Shown: one piece after another, positions 8,706 to 15,291 of the stretch
Layout: each line of letters starts with the position of its first letter
How positions within the stretch are numbered: the first letter of the stretch is position 1
DNA from: Calditrichaeota bacterium AABM5.125.24
Lineage (GTDB): Bacteria; Electryoneota; AABM5-125-24; Hatepunaeales; Hatepunaeaceae
Length of the DNA stretch: 31,803 bases
Direction: 5' to 3'
Assembly: GCA_002127415.1 (NCBI GenBank)
Contig: MWJR01000243.1
Span: 1 to 31,803, forward strand
The notes under the pieces: generated by a model
The model's database searches: none
Told to the model about the DNA's origin: nothing
The model's input: only the letters and a program-made list of their open reading frames with translations
Position numbers and translations under genes: made by a program

Positions 8706-8735
8706 GTAGTCGGGGTTGTCCTCAACCCCGACTAC
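8706..8735. repeat. gtagtcgggg hairpin, third copy
   Basis: A perfect 12-bp stem (8706-8717 with 8724-8735), loop gtcctc. The same hairpin forms the centre of the long repeats at 1451 and 31384. Here the long-repeat flanks are missing, so the hairpin is an independent module. It lies 36 bases after the protease stop. Confidence 0.85.
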
Positions 8736-8786
8736 GGACTTTTACGATACGCGTATTTCCGTAACTAAGCAGCAGCCAACAGAAAC

Positions 8787-8842
8787 GGCCCGACAGGAGT
8801 GTCGGGCCTACCTATTAATAAGCCCGACAGGAGTGTCGGGCT
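8787..8842. repeat. Two tandem gcccgacaggagtgtcgggc hairpins, the second terminator-like
   Basis: Copies at 8787-8808 and 8821-8842 have the same 8-bp stem gcccgaca/tgtcgggc around ggag. The second is followed by tttt (8842-8845) and could end protease transcription on the + strand. The stem recurs at 31089-31131 with another palindrome inserted between its arms. Confidence 0.8.
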
Positions 8843-9024
8843 TTTAGATTCAGTTCTGCTCAATCGACTGAACTGGCCGGCTTCAGCGGTAGTTCCGGGT
8901 TGTGTTATGGACAGGGACCGGCTCGATCTGCACGGCTCGCTGCTCACTAGGAGACGCAGCCGCCATTTCAGCTTTATCAGACGTTCCTTCCAGCCTAATT
9001 GTCTTACCATCTTGGTTCCGTTGT

Positions 9025-9094
9025 GTCATTGCGAGCGAAGCGAAGCAATCTTTACATAATAAGATTGCTTCGGCGCTTCGCGCCTCTAAGTGAC
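9025..9094. repeat. Inverted-repeat element, cattgcgagcgaagcgaagc type
   Basis: Left arm gtcattgcgagcgaagcgaa (from 9025) and right arm ending gcgcctctaagtgac (to 9094) enclose tttacataat; the inner arms agcaatctt and aagattgct pair exactly. A second copy at 30835-30913 has a gtgaagtgaag variant of the stem. Repeats of this type are widespread in environmental bacterial genomes. Confidence 0.85.
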
Positions 9095-9106
9095 AGTTTA
9101 ATGGTT

Positions 9107-9197
9107 TTGGGCGTCATGAATGACGCCAATACCGTCTTAAATGGTAGGGGCGCGATTTATCGCGCCCGTATCGGGCGTCATGAATGACGCCCCTACC
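9107..9197. repeat. Cluster of gcgtcat and gcgcgat palindromes
   Basis: Three hairpins: ttgggcgtcatgaatgacgcc at 9107, gggcgcgatttatcgcgccc at 9148-9167, and gggcgtcatgaatgacgccc at 9173-9192. The last two are enclosed by outer arms ggtaggggcg (9143-9152) and cgcccctacc (9188-9197). The outer arms and both inner types recur in the elements at 13956 and 18879. Confidence 0.85.
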
Positions 9198-9213
9198 TAA
9201 TTGGTAGAAGCTC

Positions 9214-9663
9214 TTACTCCTCAGTCGCATCATCGAGCAGGCCGCGGGCGATCCTGTCCTGGACATCAGGCTGGTCGTAATAACCCTCCGCCAGCCTCCG
9301 TTTGATCTCAGCAGCACGCTCAGGGGGTAGTTCTTCAGGCTCCGGCCCGATCTCCGGGTCAGCCAGTATATTTCCGGCGATCTCGCCCTGAACCTCAGGG
9401 CGGTCGTAGAACCCTTCTGCCAGTCTCCTTCGGGCCAGTTCCATCTTGCCTTCGCGGAGGTCTGGAAGGCTGTCCAGCACCAGCCTGGCCGCCTGCAGGA
9501 TCCGGGCGTCCTCCTGTCTTTCCGGGACAACCTCCGCCCTGTCCGTCGGCTTCTGAGGTGAGGGCTTCTCCCGCGGCTCCGCCTTGGGCGGTTTGGTCCT
9601 TTCCGGGGTTATTCCCTTGGAAGGGCCTATGGCGTTGGGGCCTGATATGTCCGGTATCTTCAT
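9214..9663 (-). CDS. flgM: FlgM-like anti-sigma-28 factor with duplicated C-terminal motif
   Basis: A 149-residue acidic protein, last of the flagellar run, 13 bases after fliS. The opening MKIPDISGPNAIG and the linker DRAEVVPERQEDARILQAAR fit FlgM (usually MKI...G, then DKVEIS). FlgM binds and inhibits sigma-28 and is exported when the hook is complete. Its sigma-binding helix pattern (K...L+..I..G.Y......IA..LL) appears twice here: residues 71-101 with ARRRLAEGFYDRPEV and 115-143 with IKRRLAEGYYDQPDV. Ordinary FlgM is about 90-100 residues with one such region, so the extra length is mainly this second copy. Placement after fliC-fliD-fliS, rather than beside flgN, is also unusual. FlgM identity is inferred from the pattern and the context. 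Confidence 0.7.
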   Translation of the reverse strand: MKIPDISGPNAIGPSKGITPERTKPPKAEPREKPSPQKPTDRAEVVPERQEDARILQAARLVLDSLPDLREGKMELARRRLAEGFYDRPEVQGEIAGNILADPEIGPEPEELPPERAAEIKRRLAEGYYDQPDVQDRIARGLLDDATEE

Positions 9664-9676
9664 TATCCTGTGATCT

Positions 9677-10078
9677 TCACACTTCCGAGGTTACGGGGGC
9701 GCGGCGCTGCTGTGTGATAATCTCACGCCAGGAATCCCTCATCTGTTCGAGGACTGTGACGGCGTTATGGATATGCTCGGGCCGGTCGAACAGATTCGCC
9801 AGGGTTATCTGATGGCCGATGAAGGTATAGGCCCGGTTCAGGTGTTCGGCCAGCTCGCCGCCGAGATCGGGTTTCAGCGACTTGCGCAGCTCTGCCACCG
9901 TGTCGAAGGCGCGAGCCAGCCACTCTCCCTTGCCGACCTTGTCCCCCTTTGTCATACACTGTTCAGCCGACCGGCAGAAGCGGATGGCGCCGTCGTAGGT
10001 CATCAGGATAAGCGAGCCCTGGTCGGAGGTGCCGAACTGGACATCAAGGTATTGAGCGTAAGGATCGAAGCTGCTCAT
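9677..10078 (-). CDS. fliS: Flagellin export chaperone FliS
   Basis: A 133-residue helical protein matching FliS, the cytoplasmic chaperone that binds the C-terminus of flagellin, prevents early polymerisation and delivers it to the export gate. Diagnostic stretches are DPYAQYLDVQFGTSDQGSLI near the N-terminus, LMTYDGAIRFCRSAEQCM, and the C-terminal half HLNRAYTFIGHQITLANLFD. Usual length for the family. ATG at 10078; it follows fliD with a 27-base gap and precedes flgM, the common fliD-fliS order. Probably co-transcribed with fliD. Confidence 0.93.
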   Translation of the reverse strand: MSSFDPYAQYLDVQFGTSDQGSLILMTYDGAIRFCRSAEQCMTKGDKVGKGEWLARAFDTVAELRKSLKPDLGGELAEHLNRAYTFIGHQITLANLFDRPEHIHNAVTVLEQMRDSWREIITQQRRAPVTSEV

Positions 10079-10105
10079 CTATAGTGCCGCCTGTAATATA
10101 ATACT

Positions 10106-11776
10106 TTATAGCGCCGAAAGGAAAGCGCTTGTATTCTGCAGCTGCCCGATAAGAAGTTCCATATTGGTGAATCGGCGCTGGTAAGTCTCTTCTACGTTGG
10201 AGAGTCGTCTCTCCCAGTTCTCTATCCTGTCGTCGAGCAGGTCGATGGAATCGTTTATCCCGTCGCGGGTGGACTTCAGGCTTCCGTCGATGGGGTCGGT
10301 CAATCGTGTGGAGTAGTTATCCAGCAGGACCGATAAGCCGGTATAGACCTTGACCGTTCCCGACAGGCTGTCGGGGCCGTCGCCGGGGTCGGTCAGCAGC
10401 ATCAGCAGCCCCTCCACGTCGGTATCCTCAGCCCCGCTGAAGATGCTGTCGCCGTGGATGATGGCGTCATAACCGCCCAGGGTGTTGGTCCCGGATGGAT
10501 TGAGGTGTCCGTCGGCGTCGTAGGTGACGGTCCAGTTGTGGGTGCCGCCGACCGTCTCTTCGCTGTGGCCGGTTACCGATACGTAGCTGCTCGAGCTCCG
10601 CGAGTCGAACACGAACAGCCTGGCCACGCCGGCCGGGTCGTCGTCCAGGGCCTCTTCGAGCTCCTCTTCGTCGAGGGTCAGATTACCATCGCTGGTGATT
10701 GTGATACCCACCTGCCCCAGACTGCGATAGACGTCGTCATCGTCGGTTCCGGGAATGCTGGCGGCCACGAATGACAGCAGCTCACTGCGAATCGACCGAG
10801 CCAGCGAGTCGCTCGAGAGCGGCCCGGCCGCCTCCTCCTCAGCGTCGTAGTGAGTGGCGGTGTTGATGGTGTCGATGACGTTGTTGAAGGCGGTAATCAA
10901 CGAATTGACCTGCGCGGTGATGGCTGCCTTGTCAAGGCTGACCTCGATCTGCACCGAGCTGCCACCGGAATCGTCCTTCAGGTGGAACGTCACGCCGGGG
11001 ATGACATCTTCGATGTCGTTGGTCTCGGATTCGATCCAGGGGTTGGGCCATCCCCAGGCTGGATCGGGGAAGCCATCGACCCTGATCTCGGCGTTCTGGG
11101 CGTCCTGAGTGGCGTCCCAGTTGGCCTCGTCCCACTGCGAGCCGTCTCCTAAGTCGGTGGGGTTCGGCCCGGCATCGATTATCTGGATGTCGTAATCCTC
11201 GCCGGTGTCGTTGCCGGACAGGACCAGATGATAATCAGTTCCCCCTCCGGTGCCGTCGTTGATCACCGATGCGGTGACACCCGCGTTGTCTGGGTCGCGA
11301 TTGATAAGATTGACCAGCCCCTGCAGGGTGGTGCCGTCGGGAACGGTGACCGTGACGGCTGTGCCGCCGTAGTCATATGAGAGGTATTGGTCGCCGGCCG
11401 AGTTGTTGACCGGGGTGGAGTTGAGATCCGCCCAGCCGGGTTTGTGAGCATGAACGTGGTTGGCAGCCAGCTGGTTGACTATGACCTCGTGGCTCCCGGC
11501 AATGGCGTCAGCCCCGGCAGTGACGGTCAGCACGTCCGTATCGGCGGAGGTTCCGGATTTAGCCAGGAATTCATCCATCGTGTCCAGCCCCTCGGCTGCG
11601 TTTTCCAGCGAGGTGATCTTGGACTCGATGGCGTTCCAGTTAGTTAGCTTTGTCTGGTAACTTGAACGCCTGACTTCAAGTATGTCGACCGGGCGGTGTT
11701 CGAGCTGCATAAGCAGGTCGATTGTCTCGCCCCAGTCGATGCCGGATGATAGTCCGGTCACATTGCCGACCGGCAT
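10106..11776 (-). CDS. fliD: Flagellar cap (hook-associated protein 2) FliD
   Basis: The 556-residue filament cap, which sits at the tip and folds incoming flagellin. The N-terminal helix (MPVGNVTGLSSGIDWGETID, then LMQLEHRPVDILEVRRSSYQ) is the FliD_N domain; the C-terminal helix (about 490-556, ending NMELLIGQLQNTSAFLSAL) is FliD_C. The middle (about 100-480) is rich in Asp, Gly and Thr, as in the exposed FliD domains. It is in the upper part of the family's size range. ATG at 11776 has GGGAGAG about nine bases upstream. It follows fliC after a terminator hairpin, so cap expression may be lower than flagellin expression or may come from another promoter. Confidence 0.95.
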   Translation of the reverse strand: MPVGNVTGLSSGIDWGETIDLLMQLEHRPVDILEVRRSSYQTKLTNWNAIESKITSLENAAEGLDTMDEFLAKSGTSADTDVLTVTAGADAIAGSHEVIVNQLAANHVHAHKPGWADLNSTPVNNSAGDQYLSYDYGGTAVTVTVPDGTTLQGLVNLINRDPDNAGVTASVINDGTGGGTDYHLVLSGNDTGEDYDIQIIDAGPNPTDLGDGSQWDEANWDATQDAQNAEIRVDGFPDPAWGWPNPWIESETNDIEDVIPGVTFHLKDDSGGSSVQIEVSLDKAAITAQVNSLITAFNNVIDTINTATHYDAEEEAAGPLSSDSLARSIRSELLSFVAASIPGTDDDDVYRSLGQVGITITSDGNLTLDEEELEEALDDDPAGVARLFVFDSRSSSSYVSVTGHSEETVGGTHNWTVTYDADGHLNPSGTNTLGGYDAIIHGDSIFSGAEDTDVEGLLMLLTDPGDGPDSLSGTVKVYTGLSVLLDNYSTRLTDPIDGSLKSTRDGINDSIDLLDDRIENWERRLSNVEETYQRRFTNMELLIGQLQNTSAFLSAL

Positions 11777-11880
11777 GGCTCAGATCTCTCCCAATCTTTC
11801 TCATATCGCCGTGCCCGGCATATCCGGCGATAATATGTCAGCGGAAAACGGGGGACCGGCCGGGTTACGGCCCCGACAGA

Positions 11881-11926
11881 TAAAAACTCAGCGTGGGAAG
11901 GGGAGATCTCCTTCCCCTTCCCGCGC
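11881..11926 (-). terminator. Intrinsic terminator after fliC
   Basis: On the - strand, a GC-rich stem (arms from 11926-11911 and 11904-11891, gcgcgggaagggga paired with a near-perfect complement) is followed by ctgagtttttat. It lies 33 bases beyond the fliC stop, in the 182-base gap before fliD. It should terminate or attenuate transcripts from the fliC promoter. Confidence 0.8.
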
Positions 11927-11958
11927 TATCCCGCCGCTCCGCCGTGGGATGAGACTGT

Positions 11959-12792
11959 TTAGCCGACCAGACCAGCTACTATCTGCGGGACCATATTGGC
12001 CTGTGACAACATGGCCACGCCGGTCTGCATCAAGATCTGTGAACGCACAAAGTTGGACATCTCGGCTGCGATGTCGGCGTCTCGGATCTCCGACTCCGAC
12101 CTGACAGCATTCTCCTGGGAGATCTGCAGGTTCAGGATCGTGTTCTGCAAACGTTCCACATAGGCGCCTATCCTGGTCCTTTCGGTGTCCTTCGAGTTGA
12201 TGGCCGCATCGAGCGTGGTGATGGCCGACTGAGCGGTGGCAGTGTTTGTCAACTCAGCATCGGCCAGCCCCAGCGCCGAAGCGGTCATCGTGTTCAGGGC
12301 GACGAAGTAGTAGTCCTGACCCGAAGTGTTGAAGGTTCCGATATGGAACTTGACGCCGGTTCCCGAGAATGTGCCGTCCAGCAGGCTGAGACTGTTGTAG
12401 TTGGTCACGTTGGCAATTCTGGTGATCTCGCTCTTGAGCTGCTGGAACTCCACGTCCAGTGACGCACGATCAGTGTCGGTGAGCGCTCCATTGGCGCCCT
12501 GAACCGCCAACGCCCGCATCCGGATCAGCTTCTCGTCGATGACGCTGAGCGCGCCTTCGGCCGTCTGGAGCAGGTTAACGTTGTAGTTGGCGTTCCGCTG
12601 AGCCTCCACCATACTGGCGATCTGCGCCCGGAACCGCTCGGATACCGCCAGACCGGCTGGGTCATCCCAGGCGTTGTTGATACGCAACCCCGATGAGAGG
12701 CGCGTTACAGCCTGATCCAGCGAGTTCTGAGTCCGATAGATGTTCCTCTGCGCTGTGAGCGACAGGATGTTTTGGTTAATCCGCGTGCTCAT
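11959..12792 (-). CDS. fliC: Flagellin (filament subunit), short D0-D1 type
   Basis: A 277-residue flagellin. The start is the ATG at 12792 (MSTRINQNILSLTAQRNIYR); an in-frame TTG further upstream (12831) would add residues foreign to flagellins. AGGAGG is 12 bases upstream, slightly far. The conserved D0/D1 N-terminus includes LSSGLRINNAWDDPAGLAVS; the C-terminus includes RIGAYVERLQNTILNLQISQ and ends SQANMVPQIVAGLVG. Only about 40 residues lie between the two conserved halves, so D2/D3 domains are missing, leaving a thin filament with few exposed surfaces. Serines and threonines in the middle (GTFSGTGVKF to FNTSGQDYYF) are candidate glycosylation sites for the neighbouring glycosyltransferases. 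A sigma-28-like promoter precedes it and a terminator follows. Confidence 0.96.
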   Translation of the reverse strand: MSTRINQNILSLTAQRNIYRTQNSLDQAVTRLSSGLRINNAWDDPAGLAVSERFRAQIASMVEAQRNANYNVNLLQTAEGALSVIDEKLIRMRALAVQGANGALTDTDRASLDVEFQQLKSEITRIANVTNYNSLSLLDGTFSGTGVKFHIGTFNTSGQDYYFVALNTMTASALGLADAELTNTATAQSAITTLDAAINSKDTERTRIGAYVERLQNTILNLQISQENAVRSESEIRDADIAAEMSNFVRSQILMQTGVAMLSQANMVPQIVAGLVG

Positions 12793-12836
12793 AAGGCTAT
12801 GCTTCCTCCTTTTCCGTAGATCCCCTTGCAACTCTT

Positions 12837-12864
12837 ATATCGACGAGTTGACCGGAAATCTTTA
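12837..12864 (-). promoter_or_regulatory. Sigma-28 (FliA) type promoter of fliC
   Basis: Read on the - strand: -35 box TAAAGATT (12864-12857), 12-base spacer, -10 box GTCGATAT (12844-12837). The known consensus is TAAAGTTT, 11 bases, GCCGATAA, so the boxes match well with a spacer one base longer. The predicted start is about 38 bases before the fliC ATG. This agrees with the FlgM homologue at the end of the locus. Confidence 0.65.
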
Positions 12865-12929
12865 GCCTTGGGCAGGGGAAAAGGGGGATGCGGCGCCCTA
12901 TGAGCTGCCTGTGTCAGGTCAAACGCGGA

Positions 12930-13313
12930 TCAACCGCGCATATCAAAGAGCCTATTGCTTCTTCTGCGTCCCGAGTGATAACAGGTTAAAATTTGCCTGC
13001 CTCGACGGAATTCCTGCAACAATTGCGCCATATTATCGCGGCTGGAGGTCAAGCGGGCGGTGGCCTTTTCCACCAGCCCTCTCATCTCGACCACCATCTC
13101 CTCGATGGCTTCCTCTTCACAATCTGCCATCCCCGCCCCGTCCCGATTCTGGCGCATCAGTCTCATAAACCCCGGCATAGAACGCCTGAGCTGGTTGCCG
13201 GCCGTTCTGGCTGCCACCAGATCGCCGTGGTCGATAGCCGTGCACTGTCGGCGGAGGATGTCGAGCTGCTGGCGGACAAAATCGAGGGTCCCGTTGCCGT
13301 TTCCTTTACTCAC
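12930..13313 (-). CDS. Small helical protein, possible FliT/FlgN-like export chaperone
   Basis: A 127-residue predicted all-helical protein directly upstream of fliC. The GTG at 13313 has GGAG seven bases before it and overlaps the stop of the preceding gene by eight bases, so the two are translationally coupled. FVRQQLDILRRQCTAIDHGD near the N-terminus, two long helices (about 65-105) and the end LLQEFRRGRQILTCYHSG recall the layout of FliT/FlgN chaperones, whose last helix often ends G-R-x-x-L-x-x-Y. The last 15 residues are basic. Sequence similarity is too low to name it; a role with flagellin or FliD is inferred from position and fold. It could instead be a lineage-specific flagellar protein. 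Confidence 0.6.
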   Translation of the reverse strand: MSKGNGNGTLDFVRQQLDILRRQCTAIDHGDLVAARTAGNQLRRSMPGFMRLMRQNRDGAGMADCEEEAIEEMVVEMRGLVEKATARLTSSRDNMAQLLQEFRRGRQILTCYHSGRRRSNRLFDMRG

Positions 13314-13935
13314 CCGTTGACTCCGCCCATGACTTCAGGATCTTGAGCCGTTCCTCGAAGTGAGGTATCAGCTCGTATTCGATCAGGTCAGCCAGGAGGA
13401 TCCAGTCCCGGTCCTGCTGGGCTGAGAGCATATCCTGGATAATCGGCTCGAGGTTGCCGAGCAGTTCGGCGATGGACCGCCCGTCCAGGGTCGGCTTGCC
13501 TGTGTCGATCCCGAGGCTGTGCTGGATCATCGCGGTGGTGTGAGCTACGAGCTGGATGCCGTCGATTACCCGGCTGTAGGTCTCGTTGCCCTCTATCTCG
13601 TCTCCGAGGCGGAACTGCTCGGCTGTGTGGTTAAGTTCGTCAATCAGGCTGCAGATGAAATCATCCAGCGATACGAGCGTCTCGGTGGTCAGGCGGGACA
13701 GCTCGCCGGTTTCTACCTCCAGCCGGCTGATCTCAGCGGCCGAGAGTTGACGAAAGTCATCCCAGCTCTTTCCGGTGATATCCTCGCCGTTCAGCCTGAC
13801 GCGGGTGATGGCGATACCGGGTGATTGAGTCAGCCGGTTCAGGCTGTGCATCACCTCTTCGAAGCGGGTATCGTTTGGGAGGTTCATATCCCGCGGCTGA
13901 CCGTCAATTGTTACCTTCACGGCAATCTCTTCCAC
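13306..13935 (-). CDS. Unknown protein, beta-grasp-like N-terminus plus helical C-terminus, flagellar locus
   Basis: 209 residues if translated from the GTG at 13935, which has AGGAG seven bases upstream. A longer frame to 13968 would begin inside a palindromic repeat and is rejected. Residues 6-80 (VKVTIDGQPRDMNLPN, then ITRVRLNGEDITGKSWDD and ISRLEVETGE) look like a small beta-grasp fold; residues about 85-209 are helical (DDFICSLIDELNHTAEQFRL, YSRVIDGIQLVAHTTAMIQ, YELIPHFEERLKILKSW). I do not recognise the family. It lies between the glycosyltransferase block and the small gene before fliC, overlapping the latter, so it probably serves filament assembly, flagellin modification or their control. 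Confidence 0.65.
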   Translation of the reverse strand: MEEIAVKVTIDGQPRDMNLPNDTRFEEVMHSLNRLTQSPGIAITRVRLNGEDITGKSWDDFRQLSAAEISRLEVETGELSRLTTETLVSLDDFICSLIDELNHTAEQFRLGDEIEGNETYSRVIDGIQLVAHTTAMIQHSLGIDTGKPTLDGRSIAELLGNLEPIIQDMLSAQQDRDWILLADLIEYELIPHFEERLKILKSWAESTGE

Positions 13936-13955
13936 TTTGTATCTCCTCTTCTCAG

Positions 13956-14009
13956 GTAGGGGCGTCATCCCTGCTTTCGCAGGGACAGGAGCAGGGATCG
14001 CGCCCCTAC
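13956..14009. repeat. Composite palindrome covering the 3' end of a glycosyltransferase gene
   Basis: Outer arms gtaggggcg and cgcccctac enclose atccctgctttcgcaggga and a second gcaggga. The left half (gcgtcat) and the right half (atcgcgcc) each match different hairpins of the 9107 cluster. Read on the - strand it encodes VGARSLLLSLRKQG and the stop of the 13965 gene, and it touches the leader of the next gene. Confidence 0.85.
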
Positions 14010-15278
14010 ACTATTATTTGGTAAGTCAGCAATTCCTGTTCGGGCCCCTTCGGCACCGAAGGCCCGCCTGGCCTGACCGATGATGGTGTCAATGCGGTGG
14101 CGGTAGGTGTGTTCGGCGCAGACCCTGGACGCCGCTCGCCGGGCAATCTGTAGGCGGCGGGTTTCGTGGCTCAGGTAATAGCTCACCAGTTCAGGCAGCT
14201 CTTCGGGGTCCGTGAAGGTGGCTGTCTCCGAAGGCGCGTCAAACAGCAGCTCCAGGTCATCCTGCCGGTCGGTCAGGAGGAAGCCCCCCGCCAGCGGCAC
14301 GTCAAAGACCCGCTGATTGACAGCCGTCGGCATCTGGAGGCTGGTCAGGTTCAGATTGACGGCGGTCGAATGGTATAACTCCGGCAGCTCACTGTAGTAA
14401 TCGACCGGTCGGTGGAGCTGCGCATCGGGCGGCATATACCCCCGCCATCCCTGGTCGCCGAACAGGTCAAGTTCAGTTTCACTCAGGGCGGCAGTAGCCC
14501 GCTGACGATAGATGAGGGTCGCCTCCAGCACCAGCACCGATGAAAAAACCAGCGTCTCCTCAGGCGTCCAATCGGGCAGTGGGATATTCATCTCTTGGGA
14601 TGTGTCGCGTGCCAGCGAGATAGGGTCGCGGTGACGGTGCTGGAGCAGCTTTTCAGCGGCTCCGGCAATCAGGCGCTCAATCCCCGGAAACGGTCGGCAG
14701 AGCCGCCGCCACTTATCCACCGCCGCGACCATCGAGTCCCCCACGAAGCCGACCCGGTATTGCACGTCGCCATCCCTTCCCGATCTGAGGAATACCTCAG
14801 GGTCACCGGCCAACGGCAGGTGGAAGACATTATCGAACCCAAACCCCATCAGGAACCGTTCATATTCCCGTTCCCAGACCGGGGTCATCACTAACGGGCT
14901 GGCGTTCAGGTGGTGGTCGAGCAGGATATATGCCGGGCTGTCCACGAACCAGGATACGCACGGCAGCTCGACCGACGTGAGCAGCCTGGTCAGAGCCCCT
15001 TCCTGGTCGAAGCCGAGGTGGTTGACGGTGAACAGGATGTCGGGGCGATGGAACACGGCCGCGGTTAGCAGCCTCTCTATGAACTGGTCCGGGGGGGCGA
15101 GCGGCACTGGAACCGTCCGCCAGCCACACTGCTGGAAGGCCCTGAAGCATTCCCGCTGGATGAAGTAGCCGGCATCGACCATAAGCACCACACCCGTGTC
15201 GCCGCGAAGGCGGGGATAACGGCACCGCTCGCGAAGCTGCGGGCTCAGTTCGATGGCGGGTGTCCGTTCGTCCGTCAT
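13965..15278 (-). CDS. CgeB-like glycosyltransferase (DUF3880 plus Glyco_trans_1_2 type)
   Basis: A 437-residue cytoplasmic glycosyltransferase of the CgeB/GT4-like group. The N-terminal half (VVLMVDAGYFIQRECFRAFQ, FHRPDILFTVNHLGFDQEG, LPCVSWFVDSPAYIL) is DUF3880-like. The second half has VGFVGDSM, YHSTAVNLNLTSLQMPTAVN, QRVFDVPLAGGFLLTDRQDD and the terminal AEHTYRHRIDTIIGQARRAF of Glyco_trans_1_2. The last 14 residues are encoded by a palindromic repeat that also supplies the TGA, so the original C-terminus may have been replaced. ATG at 15278, 13 bases after the previous gene. Position before flagellin suggests addition of a sugar to the flagellin glycan; donor and acceptor are unknown. Confidence 0.85.
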   Translation of the reverse strand: MTDERTPAIELSPQLRERCRYPRLRGDTGVVLMVDAGYFIQRECFRAFQQCGWRTVPVPLAPPDQFIERLLTAAVFHRPDILFTVNHLGFDQEGALTRLLTSVELPCVSWFVDSPAYILLDHHLNASPLVMTPVWEREYERFLMGFGFDNVFHLPLAGDPEVFLRSGRDGDVQYRVGFVGDSMVAAVDKWRRLCRPFPGIERLIAGAAEKLLQHRHRDPISLARDTSQEMNIPLPDWTPEETLVFSSVLVLEATLIYRQRATAALSETELDLFGDQGWRGYMPPDAQLHRPVDYYSELPELYHSTAVNLNLTSLQMPTAVNQRVFDVPLAGGFLLTDRQDDLELLFDAPSETATFTDPEELPELVSYYLSHETRRLQIARRAASRVCAEHTYRHRIDTIIGQARRAFGAEGARTGIADLPNNSVGARSLLLSLRKQG

Positions 15279-15291
15279 AAGGGACCCCTCT

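Larger units (their letters stand above)
8671..9213. other. 543-base intergenic region of repeats between protease and flgM
   Basis: The region separates the + strand genes from the end of the - strand flagellar locus. It contains the 8706 hairpin, two gcccgaca hairpins (8787-8842), about 180 bases without recognisable features (8846-9022), the cattgcgag element (9025-9094) and a cluster of gcgtcat/gcgcgat palindromes (9107-9197). The featureless part has a 48-codon frame on the - strand (8883-9029) whose ATG falls in the repeat; it is not called as a gene. Confidence 0.6.

Noticed and set aside
8883..9029. 48-codon frame on the - strand downstream of flgM
   Set aside because: It reads plausibly (MTQRNQDGKTIRLEGTSDKA) but the ATG lies in the palindromic element, there is no clear ribosome site and no recognised family; it may be a relic.
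11803..11810. GGCGATAT on the - strand before fliD, resembling a sigma-28 -10 box
   Set aside because: No TAAA-like -35 box at the right distance, and the region is a palindrome-like GC repeat.
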